From a virus, in the IMG/VR virus record IMGVR_UViG_3300048694_000356, positions 1 through 20,090 of that record: 20,090 nucleotides of DNA, one strand, 5' to 3'. How positions within the stretch are numbered: position 1 is the stretch's first letter; every line of letters begins with the position of its first letter. Below the pieces are notes generated by a model. The model was not told the origin of the DNA and did not search any database. It worked only from the letters and a program-made list of their open reading frames with translations. Shown piece by piece: positions 13,685 through 19,899 of the stretch. The translations under genes were made by a program, and so were the position numbers.

Positions 13685-15121
13685 ATGGCAACAGAATATA
13701 CACCAGAGCTACAAAAACTATTTTTGGAAATGATGTTAAATGACGCACAGAACTTTGTGCGTGTACAGAACATTTATAACCCAGAAAACTTTGATCGCAG
13801 TTTGCGCCCCACAGCAGAATTTATTGCCAAGCACTCTGCAGAGTTTAAAACACTTCCTACATACGAACAGATTAAAGCACTAACTGGTGTAGAGCTTAAA
13901 CCTATTCCTGAAACTGTTGACGGACACAGTGAATGGTTTATGCAGGAATTTGAAGGATTCAGTCGTAAGGAAGAACTTAGTCGTGCTATTCTTAAAGCCG
14001 CAGATTTATTAGAAGAAGGCGATTACGATCCTGTTGAGAAGTTGATCAAAGACGCAGTACAAATTAGTTTAACAAAAGACTTAGGTACAGATTACTTTGC
14101 GGATCCTAAAGTACGTATCGACAAATACTATAACTCGGGCGGGCAAGTAAGCACAGGTTGGCCAACTATGGACAAGGTATTGTACGGTGGATTTAGCCGC
14201 GGTGAACTAAACATATTTGCTGGTGGATCGGGCTCAGGTAAGTCTTTAGTTATGATGAACATTGCACTAAGTTGGTTGCAACAAGGACTTAGTGGCGTGT
14301 ATATTTCCTTAGAACTTTCAGAAGAACTAGTAGCATTGCGTACCGATGCAATGTTAACAGGAACAGGTACAAAAGAAATACGCAAGGACATTGAAACTAC
14401 AGAACTTAAAGTTAAGATGGTAGGTAAGAAGTCCGGCAAGTATCGCATTAAAGCATTGCCAGCACAAAGCAACGTAAACGATATTCGTAGCTTTATTAAA
14501 GAATATCAAATACAAACTAATAATAAGGTTGACTTTGTTATGGTTGACTACTTAGACTTAGTAATGCCAGTTTCAGTTAAAGTAAATCCCAATGATCAGT
14601 TTATTAAAGACAAATATGTAGCAGAAGAATTGCGTAACTTATCGCAAGAGCTAGGTGTATTATTAGTAACAGCTTCGCAGTTAAATCGCTCAGCAGTTGA
14701 AGAAATTGAGTTTGACCATAGTCATATTGCAGGTGGTATTTCTAAGATTAATACAGCAGATAACGTATTTGGTATCTTTACATCACGTGCTATGAAAGAA
14801 CGTGGACGTTATCAAATTCAGTGTATGAAATCACGTAGTTCTACTGGTGTGGGACAAAAGATTGACTTAGAATATAACATTGAAACTATGCGTATTACCG
14901 ACCCAGGCGAAGAAGGACAAGAAAGCAATAGTCCGTTTAAACCTGGTGGCAGTATCTTAAGTCAAATTAAAACAACTACTACATTAAACCCTACAACGGG
15001 CTTGCCACAGGTAAAAGAAGGGTTTGATGTCGAAAAAGATGCAGGTCCCCCACCTGGATCTAGTGCAGAAAGCACTAAATTAAAGCAAATGCTTGCTGGT
15101 CTTAAAGCCAAGTCTGAATAG
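13685..15121 (+). CDS. Replicative DNA helicase (T4 gp41/DnaB-like)
   Basis: The 478-residue product (T4 gp41 has 475) has a helical N-terminal domain, then the RecA-like motor of the DnaB family beginning at STGWPTMDKVLYGGFSRGEL. Walker A is GGSGSGKS (residues 180-187, K186); a catalytic Glu lies in LELSEE; Walker B is FVMVDYLDLV; and the H4-type QLNRSAVEE and a late MKSRSS segment follow. The hexamer unwinds DNA ahead of the fork in the 5'-3' direction on the lagging strand and recruits primase. The C-terminal tail of about 70 residues is Pro/Gly/Thr-rich, as in phage relatives. It forms an operon with the primase gene and probably shares its sigma70 promoter. The ribosome site is weak, consistent with coupling. 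Confidence 0.93.
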   Translation: MATEYTPELQKLFLEMMLNDAQNFVRVQNIYNPENFDRSLRPTAEFIAKHSAEFKTLPTYEQIKALTGVELKPIPETVDGHSEWFMQEFEGFSRKEELSRAILKAADLLEEGDYDPVEKLIKDAVQISLTKDLGTDYFADPKVRIDKYYNSGGQVSTGWPTMDKVLYGGFSRGELNIFAGGSGSGKSLVMMNIALSWLQQGLSGVYISLELSEELVALRTDAMLTGTGTKEIRKDIETTELKVKMVGKKSGKYRIKALPAQSNVNDIRSFIKEYQIQTNNKVDFVMVDYLDLVMPVSVKVNPNDQFIKDKYVAEELRNLSQELGVLLVTASQLNRSAVEEIEFDHSHIAGGISKINTADNVFGIFTSRAMKERGRYQIQCMKSRSSTGVGQKIDLEYNIETMRITDPGEEGQESNSPFKPGGSILSQIKTTTTLNPTTGLPQVKEGFDVEKDAGPPPGSSAESTKLKQMLAGLKAKSE

Positions 15122-15127
15122 TCCTGT

Positions 15128-15135
15128 AATAAATA
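15128..15135 (+). promoter_or_regulatory. T4-type late promoter box (AATAAATA)
   Basis: AATAAATA matches TATAAATA at seven of eight positions and follows the helicase stop by six bases. The predicted +1 is near 15141, leaving a 16-base leader with TGGAG (15146-15150) before the TTG start at 15157. It would place the following five overlapping genes under late control. Confidence 0.6.
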
Positions 15136-15156
15136 CTACATAAACTGGAGCATACC

Positions 15157-15405
15157 TTGCAAAAGAAGGCCCGTAGCATATTAGACGAACTAGACACGTT
15201 GCTAGTACACAAAGATCGTGAGAATCTTGTGGAAAGCCGTGCCACCCACGTTATTCAGGGTGCTATCAATCTAATCAACTATATTCGCGAAAACTACGAT
15301 GCCGAACAAGCAGGAGAGCTGGAGCGTCGATTAATCAATTCTATCCGCACCCAAGAGCCAGAGAAATTCAAGCGTGGTGTACGGAGATTAAAAAGTGAAG
15401 ATTAA
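15157..15405 (+). CDS. Small helical protein of unknown function, 82 aa
   Basis: It starts with TTG at 15157, supported by TGGAG six bases upstream and the late promoter box at 15128. The 82-residue product is almost entirely helical with charged heptad-like patterns (ILDELDTLLVHKDRENL, then a second helix with INLINYIRENYDAEQAGELE) and ends in a basic-acidic tail. I recognise no family. A late-expressed small helical protein leading a cluster of putative head-packaged proteins could be a scaffold or core component, but that is only inference. It overlaps the next gene by 11 bases. Confidence 0.7.
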   Translation: MQKKARSILDELDTLLVHKDRENLVESRATHVIQGAINLINYIRENYDAEQAGELERRLINSIRTQEPEKFKRGVRRLKSED

Positions 15406-15952
15406 TGAAGTTATTACAGAATCGCAACTCAATGAGCTTGGTCTTAAAGATCTAAAAAGCGGTATTAAAAAAGCCGGTAACTATGCGGCTAACAAAATTG
15501 GCCAAGGTGCTGGTTATGCCGCTGGCGGCGTTGGTAACTATGCTAAAGGTTGGGGCAAAGTTGGTAATAGACTTGCCAAACAACTAGTAGGTAAAGATCC
15601 AAAATCAAGCTGGTTCCAAGGCGATGAAATACCTCAAGGTTCTGTTCCTGTTTATAACGACGACTTAAAACCAAGCCACAATGGAGAAGTTTTTCTTGTT
15701 CGTTATAATGGACAAGAGTATTTTAAAAGCTATACCGGTCGTTGGTATGAGAAACATGGCTTTAATCCAAACGATTTTAGTGCAACACACCCATTGGATA
15801 GTTACAAAGAATATGAAGTATTAGATCAGCAAGTAGCTAATCAAAATTTTCAAAGAATTAATGTAGCACAAGATGCCGACGGCTCTAATAATTTTACCGC
15901 AGTAACTAATCCTTCAAGAGTTCGAGTATCAAAAAAACGTGGACAGAAATAA
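15395..15952 (+). CDS. Putative internal head protein with capsid-targeting-like leader
   Basis: It starts with GTG 15395, with GGAG (15383-15386) upstream. The 185-residue product begins MKINEVITE followed by S, which resembles the T4 internal-protein leader (about ten residues ending I/L-x-E before A, G or S) removed by the gp21 prohead protease. Residues about 22-62 are a basic, Gly/Ala/Tyr-rich stretch with G-x-G-x-x-A-G-type repeats, the central part holds RYNGQEYFKSYTGRWYEKHG, and the C-terminus is basic (RVRVSKKRGQK). I recognise no enzymatic motif. A DNA-associated internal protein is plausible. Its TAA overlaps the next ATG by one base. Confidence 0.65.
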   Translation: MKINEVITESQLNELGLKDLKSGIKKAGNYAANKIGQGAGYAAGGVGNYAKGWGKVGNRLAKQLVGKDPKSSWFQGDEIPQGSVPVYNDDLKPSHNGEVFLVRYNGQEYFKSYTGRWYEKHGFNPNDFSATHPLDSYKEYEVLDQQVANQNFQRINVAQDADGSNNFTAVTNPSRVRVSKKRGQK

Positions 15953-16719
15953 TGTATCTATATGAAGGTGGTAATGTATTTGACAACACAGCAGACGTAC
16001 CCAAGGAGTATGTGGGTCCTGTAGTTGACACGGTTAAACGTGAACTACCAAGTGCATTGCAAAAACAATTAATCCCTAACATTGGATCTGCAGGGTTTAA
16101 AGTAGCTAGCGGCGACATTGATGTATTCTTAGATGAACGTGCATTATTAAAAAACTTTGGTGTCGAAGATGTTAAACAAGCTAAAACGGCATTAGCACAA
16201 TACTTTAGTGCTAAGGGTTATGCAACAAAACTAAGTGGACGTAACGTCCACGTTGATGTTCCGTATCAAGCACAAGATGGTAAGACATATTATGCACAAG
16301 TTGATATAATGGTTATTGCCAACGCTAAAGGTGTAGCAGATTGGCATCAACATGGCCCACGTGGTAGTTATGATGATCCTGGCTTTAAAGCCAATCATCT
16401 TTATATTTTATTAAACTCTATTGGCAAGGCACTTGGAGTTAAAGTAGATGCATTCGGTGGTACAGTTATGCGTCGTGATGATAACACAGTTGTTGCTGAC
16501 AATAGAGAAGATGCCGCTAAGTTATTATTAAATCCCGGTGCACACGCCGCAGACTTAAACTCTGTTGCTACAGTAATGAAAGCACTAGAAGGCGACCCAG
16601 ACAAAGAAGCAAAGCTAGCACAAGCACGTCAAGATCAAAGTAAAGGTTTACTAACACTTCCAGAGGATATTGCCCCAGGGACAGCCGCATGGTTCCGTAA
16701 GATGGGACACAATCTATGA
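15952..16719 (+). CDS. Polymerase-beta-type nucleotidyltransferase, probably virion-packaged
   Basis: The 255-residue product contains the hallmark of the superfamily: G45-S46, then G54-D55-I-D57-VFL, then a third acidic strand YAQVDIMVI with D118, which together would bind two Mg ions and transfer a nucleotide to RNA, protein or a small molecule. A stretch GPRGSYDDPGFKANHLYILLN (in two parts around residues 135-156) and a helical C-terminal part follow. It begins MYLYE then GG, a very short version of the (L/I)xE-G leader seen in its neighbours. The substrate is not evident: tRNA end addition, protein AMPylation or nucleotide cyclisation are all possible. TAATG and ATGA overlaps tie it to both neighbours. 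Confidence 0.7.
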   Translation: MYLYEGGNVFDNTADVPKEYVGPVVDTVKRELPSALQKQLIPNIGSAGFKVASGDIDVFLDERALLKNFGVEDVKQAKTALAQYFSAKGYATKLSGRNVHVDVPYQAQDGKTYYAQVDIMVIANAKGVADWHQHGPRGSYDDPGFKANHLYILLNSIGKALGVKVDAFGGTVMRRDDNTVVADNREDAAKLLLNPGAHAADLNSVATVMKALEGDPDKEAKLAQARQDQSKGLLTLPEDIAPGTAAWFRKMGHNL

Positions 16720-17735
16720 AAATAAGAGATATTATCCTTGAGGGCGGGTGGGACTCTACTGCTACACATGGCACAGTAATACATCCAAGCGTTGTTAAAG
16801 CTGGACTTGCACAAATGCAAAAGTTTATTGCGGGCTTTAATAAGTTCCTTAAAGGTAAAGGCATTCCAGCTGTGCGTATTGGAACTCCAACTGGTAGTAG
16901 TGCTTATCATGATGTTGATCCAGAGGATGCAATATACGGAGATATCGACTTACAGATTATTGTTCCAGTAATGCCTGACTTAGCTGACGCTACAACAGCA
17001 ACCATACAAGGCTGGTGGTATAAGTTAGAAGATGAATTCGTTCGTGCAAATCCTAACATAGTACATGCCGAATCAAGTCCCGGTCATCCTATTCTGAATG
17101 TGGGCAAAGACCAATGGGTACAAGTAGACATGATGATACATCCAGAGCCATTGGCTAAATGGGGTGCGGCTCGTGTTGTTCCTGAGCGTGGTGTTAAAGG
17201 TTTGTTACACGGTAATATGTTTAGTGTGTTTGGCGAGTTGTTAATGATGAGTATTCAACATGCTGGTGCACAACTTAAAGTTAAAGACAATGCACGTGCT
17301 CCTTACTCTACCACAAGAAAATACGATCAGTTAGTAACAGTAACAACTAATCCGGAAACATTTGTATTAGATGTGTTTAACTATGAAGCAAAAGAGTTAG
17401 GAATTAAAAAGCCTAAGATTGCTCCACTACTAAAACAATATCCTGGTAAGAATTTAGAAGATGTTAAGATACAAAATTTAGTTAATGCTGTTAAAGGGTT
17501 TGCAGAAAGTTGCGAACTAAACGGTATGTTTGGACAAGGTGCACTAGCACAGTATACAAGTGCTCAAGACTTTATCGGAAAGTTCTGGCAAGTGTACGAA
17601 GGCAAGGCAATGAAGGATATCAATGCCTCTAAGCGTGATAAAGCAGTAGGTAATCCCGAAGCAGAAGCACGTGCCGAAGAAGATAAACAAAAAATTATGA
17701 AGGGCCTTGAATACGTAAGAGGCATGTTTCAATGA
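16716..17735 (+). CDS. Second nucleotidyltransferase-like protein with capsid-targeting-like leader
   Basis: The 339-residue product starts MKIRDIILE followed by G, fitting the I-x-E-G form of a prohead-protease-cleaved leader. It then shows G60-S61-S62, G75-D76-I-D78-LQIIV and WVQVDMMIHP with D138, the same catalytic triad layout as the gene upstream, with a longer loop between GS and DxD. A helical domain of about 150 residues follows (FGELLMMSIQHAG region and beyond), which could bind substrate, as in poly(A) polymerase and CCA-adding enzymes, and the C-terminus is charged and helical. The two neighbours may be ancient paralogues. The start overlaps the previous stop as ATGA. The target is unknown. 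Confidence 0.7.
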   Translation: MKIRDIILEGGWDSTATHGTVIHPSVVKAGLAQMQKFIAGFNKFLKGKGIPAVRIGTPTGSSAYHDVDPEDAIYGDIDLQIIVPVMPDLADATTATIQGWWYKLEDEFVRANPNIVHAESSPGHPILNVGKDQWVQVDMMIHPEPLAKWGAARVVPERGVKGLLHGNMFSVFGELLMMSIQHAGAQLKVKDNARAPYSTTRKYDQLVTVTTNPETFVLDVFNYEAKELGIKKPKIAPLLKQYPGKNLEDVKIQNLVNAVKGFAESCELNGMFGQGALAQYTSAQDFIGKFWQVYEGKAMKDINASKRDKAVGNPEAEARAEEDKQKIMKGLEYVRGMFQ

Positions 17736-18826
17736 GATTAGATTTTATTAATAACATTCTAGTAGAAGCTCGCACTGGTGCTCAACCTCATCCAGAGGAC
17801 AGCATCTTTGACGGCGCACAAGCCGCTGAGCAAGCTCTAAAAAGTTTACAATATGTTATTAAAAACCCAGGTAGCGTAACTATCAAGTGGGACGGATTTC
17901 CTGCACTTATATTTGGACGTCTACGTGATGGTCGCTTTACAGTACAAGACAAGTATATGTTTGATGCTAAGTTCTTTGCTGATAGTCCTGCTAAATGGCA
18001 AGAATATGATCAACAAAAGAAATCGGGCAAAACACGTCCAGATTTATATCCTAAGCTAGCTAATATTTGGCAGGGACTAGAACAAGCAGTGGGTAGCAGT
18101 GAAGGATTCTTCTGGGGCGACTTACTATGGTGGGACCAACTGCCCGATCAAGGTGGTGCGTATGCGTTTAAACCAAACGTAGTTGAATATCGTGTTAGTG
18201 CTAATACTCCACTAGGTAAGCAAATAGGTAAAAGTGTTGGTGGAGTGGTAGTACATCAATATTTTGCAGACGACGGAGCACCCCCACAGCAATGGAATGG
18301 CAAAGGACTAACTATGAATGGTCCTGTAACAATCTTAACTCCTAGTGCCAATATTAAATTTAGTTTAAATGACCCTGTTCAATTATCACGCGGGGCTGCC
18401 AAAGCAGTTACGCAGTACGGGCAATTAGCTGAAAGTTTTCTAGTAGAATTGCCAGGTGTAGCACGTCAAGCACTACAAAAATATTGCAATAAGAAAATTA
18501 CTGGACAAACCAATGAAGATTTGGGACCATGGCTACAGCACAATGTTAGTGCTAAACAATTTAACTTTTTAGTTGGGGTAGATGGTAACGAAGGTTATTT
18601 AGTACGTGAAGAAAAAGGCTTAAATGCGTTATTTGCTATTTGGAATAGTTTATATGCATTTAAAGTTAATCTAGCGGATCAGCTAGAACACCAAGTACAA
18701 GGTATCGAGCAAACAGTTAACGGAAAACCTGCTGGGGAGGGCTTTGTGTTTAATACCCCGCAAGGGCTTGTAAAGCTAGTAAATCGCGGTACATTTAGTG
18801 CGGCTTTATTTGCAAAAGAAGAATAA
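17732..18826 (+). CDS. Ligase/capping-type covalent nucleotidyltransferase-like protein with leader
   Basis: The 364-residue product begins MRLDFINNILVE followed by A, an L-x-E-A leader. It then shows TIKWDGFPALIFGR with K52-x-D54-G55, the motif I lysine that takes the AMP or GMP in DNA/RNA ligases and capping enzymes; E124-GFFWGD130, which fits motif III; G335-E336-GFVF, which fits motif IV; and GLVKLVN with K348, which fits motif V. The E336 to K348 distance is close to that in T4 RNA ligase 1, while the gap between motifs III and IV is long and must hold an insertion. It probably adenylylates itself and seals or modifies nucleic acid ends. Phage proteins of this kind are often left as unknown. 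The fold is inferred from motif order, not from a search. Confidence 0.6.
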   Translation: MRLDFINNILVEARTGAQPHPEDSIFDGAQAAEQALKSLQYVIKNPGSVTIKWDGFPALIFGRLRDGRFTVQDKYMFDAKFFADSPAKWQEYDQQKKSGKTRPDLYPKLANIWQGLEQAVGSSEGFFWGDLLWWDQLPDQGGAYAFKPNVVEYRVSANTPLGKQIGKSVGGVVVHQYFADDGAPPQQWNGKGLTMNGPVTILTPSANIKFSLNDPVQLSRGAAKAVTQYGQLAESFLVELPGVARQALQKYCNKKITGQTNEDLGPWLQHNVSAKQFNFLVGVDGNEGYLVREEKGLNALFAIWNSLYAFKVNLADQLEHQVQGIEQTVNGKPAGEGFVFNTPQGLVKLVNRGTFSAALFAKEE

Positions 18827-18848
18827 AACACCATTTTTTTGCAAAAAG

Positions 18849-18856
18849 GCTAAATA
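18849..18856 (+). promoter_or_regulatory. Variant late promoter box (GCTAAATA)
   Basis: GCTAAATA keeps the TAAATA half of the T4 late core but differs in the first two bases. The predicted +1 is the A at 18862, giving a 35-base leader before ATG 18897. Position and the strong gene downstream support it; the weaker match lowers confidence. Confidence 0.5.
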
Positions 18857-18862
18857 ATTACA

Positions 18863-18875
18863 TGCGCCGAGCGCA
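18863..18875 (+). promoter_or_regulatory. Short 5'-end hairpin in the leader
   Basis: TGCGC (18863-18867) pairs with GCGCA (18871-18875) over a three-base loop, one base from the predicted transcript start. Hairpins at the extreme 5' end commonly slow mRNA decay, which would suit an abundant product. Confidence 0.45.
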
Positions 18876-18883
18876 CATATATT

Positions 18884-18890
18884 AAGGAGA
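18884..18890 (+). promoter_or_regulatory. Strong ribosome binding site (AAGGAGA)
   Basis: AAGGAGA lies six bases before ATG 18897 and is the closest match to the Shine-Dalgarno consensus in the window, where most genes rely on overlap coupling or weak sites. Confidence 0.8.
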
Positions 18891-18896
18891 ATTACA

Positions 18897-19313
18897 ATGG
18901 CAATCCAAACACGTTATGCAGGTGATGCAAATGGCGTTAACAACGTTGACGCAAAGTATGATGGTACACTAGGTACAATCGTAGCAACAGGTTTAACAAA
19001 GAACCCAACAGCAATCGCTGTTACTTTAGGCGGTGCAGGTCCACAAGTTTTCTTAGCTGGTGACTCTGCTACTGGCGGTCCAGTAGAAGCAATTCTAAAA
19101 CAAATCGCTATCGATTCTACAATCGTTATGTATCAAGTTGATACAAAAGGTTTAAGCGTTTTAGTTGAAGCTACTGGTGGTACAACTTCAGCAATCGCTA
19201 CACGTATCGCTACATTAGCTAACGCTAGTGCAACTTTAGGTACAGGTAACGTTTGGGCTAACTTAGCTACAGTTACAAGCACAAGTGGTTTCAAACTATC
19301 ACCAAACGCTTAA
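18897..19313 (+). CDS. Probable abundant virion protein, 138 aa
   Basis: The 138-residue product is rich in A, T, G and V with alternating strand-like segments (LGTIVATGLTKNPTAIAVTL, IVMYQVDTKGLSVLVEATGG) and a helix from about residue 100. It has no cysteine and no signal peptide. It stands alone between its own late promoter, leader hairpin and strong ribosome site and an intrinsic terminator at 19336-19361. Codons look more uniform than in its neighbours (frequent ATC, GCT, GGT, GTT, AAC), as in highly expressed genes. A capsid decoration or other high-copy structural role is likely, but I do not recognise the family. Confidence 0.75.
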   Translation: MAIQTRYAGDANGVNNVDAKYDGTLGTIVATGLTKNPTAIAVTLGGAGPQVFLAGDSATGGPVEAILKQIAIDSTIVMYQVDTKGLSVLVEATGGTTSAIATRIATLANASATLGTGNVWANLATVTSTSGFKLSPNA

Positions 19314-19335
19314 TTAATTTTAAGTATAATAAAAG

Positions 19336-19361
19336 AACGCATCTTAATGATGCGTTTTTTT
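19336..19361 (+). terminator. Rho-independent terminator
   Basis: AACGCATC (19336-19343) and GATGCGTT (19349-19356) form a perfect 8-bp stem with a TTAAT loop, followed directly by a T-run. It ends transcription of the 138-residue protein gene and insulates it from the late promoter seven bases further on. Confidence 0.88.
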
Positions 19362-19367
19362 ATGGCC

Positions 19368-19375
19368 GATAAATA
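19368..19375 (+). promoter_or_regulatory. T4-type late promoter box (GATAAATA)
   Basis: The box is followed by exactly five bases and then ATG 19381. With T4 spacing the message would begin at the A of the start codon, so a leaderless mRNA is predicted. Confidence 0.68.
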
Positions 19376-19380
19376 TCTGT

Positions 19381-19809
19381 ATGTCCAACAATCTACAATT
19401 CTTCCAAGGTTATAGTTTAGTAGATATTACTCCTACTGGGATTATCCGCGGGACCAACAACGAGTATGAACGTAATCAACAGCGTAACTGGGAAACAGTA
19501 CTACAATGCATCGGTTTGCGTACACAACCACACAATATAAGTGAACCTGAAAGTACTCTAGCTGAGTTAAAGTGGTTACAGTTTGGCGACTTTTACTCAG
19601 GAGAACAACGTATATGGACTTGGACCTGGGCTATAGAAGGTCTTGGTGCATACGATTTAAATGAAAAACCGTTGGCTGGATTACTACAAGACTTTGAACA
19701 AGTTCCGGTAATTACAGGATTAGACGAAACAGCTCGTTTTATGTTACCTATCTTTTATCCGCATGGTACCATTAAAAACATCTATTTTACACAAATACCC
19801 ACAGCATAA
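19381..19809 (+). CDS. Unknown late protein, 142 aa
   Basis: ATG 19381 is the only possible start: no start codon lies in frame between it and the terminator upstream. The 142-residue product begins MSNNLQFFQGYSLVDITPTG, continues with an N/R/Q-rich turn and NWETVLQCIGLRTQP, then FYSGEQRIWTWTWAIEGLGAY, and ends FMLPIFYPHGTIKNIYFTQ. It looks like a mixed alpha/beta soluble protein with many aromatics and no membrane segment. I recognise no family. Late promoter control suggests a virion, assembly or lysis role. The stop is embedded in the next late promoter box. Confidence 0.75.
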   Translation: MSNNLQFFQGYSLVDITPTGIIRGTNNEYERNQQRNWETVLQCIGLRTQPHNISEPESTLAELKWLQFGDFYSGEQRIWTWTWAIEGLGAYDLNEKPLAGLLQDFEQVPVITGLDETARFMLPIFYPHGTIKNIYFTQIPTA

Positions 19810-19812
19810 ATA
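19805..19812 (+). promoter_or_regulatory. T4-type late promoter box (CATAAATA)
   Basis: CATAAATA overlaps the TAA stop of the preceding gene (19807-19809). The predicted +1 is near 19818. The following gene starts at 19900 or 19885, so the leader would be unusually long for this genome (about 67-82 bases). Confidence 0.58.
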
Positions 19813-19899
19813 TATTAGATGCTACGGCACCATTAAGGCTCATTATCAAGGCACACATAGGCTCAAGAAAAAGCGTCGCTACTATTGAAAGAAGCGGGT

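Noticed and set aside
13328-14472. Minus-strand frames opposite primase and helicase
   Set aside because: They are antisense to highly conserved catalytic regions and show no independent coding signs.
16401-16910. Overlapping minus-strand frames opposite the two nucleotidyltransferase genes
   Set aside because: They cross the coupled junction of two well-supported plus-strand genes and have no ribosome sites.
18818-18847. Two close copies of TTTGCAAAA and a T-run after the ligase-like gene
   Set aside because: The stem would be all A-T except one G-C step, too weak to call a terminator; probably chance in AT-rich DNA.
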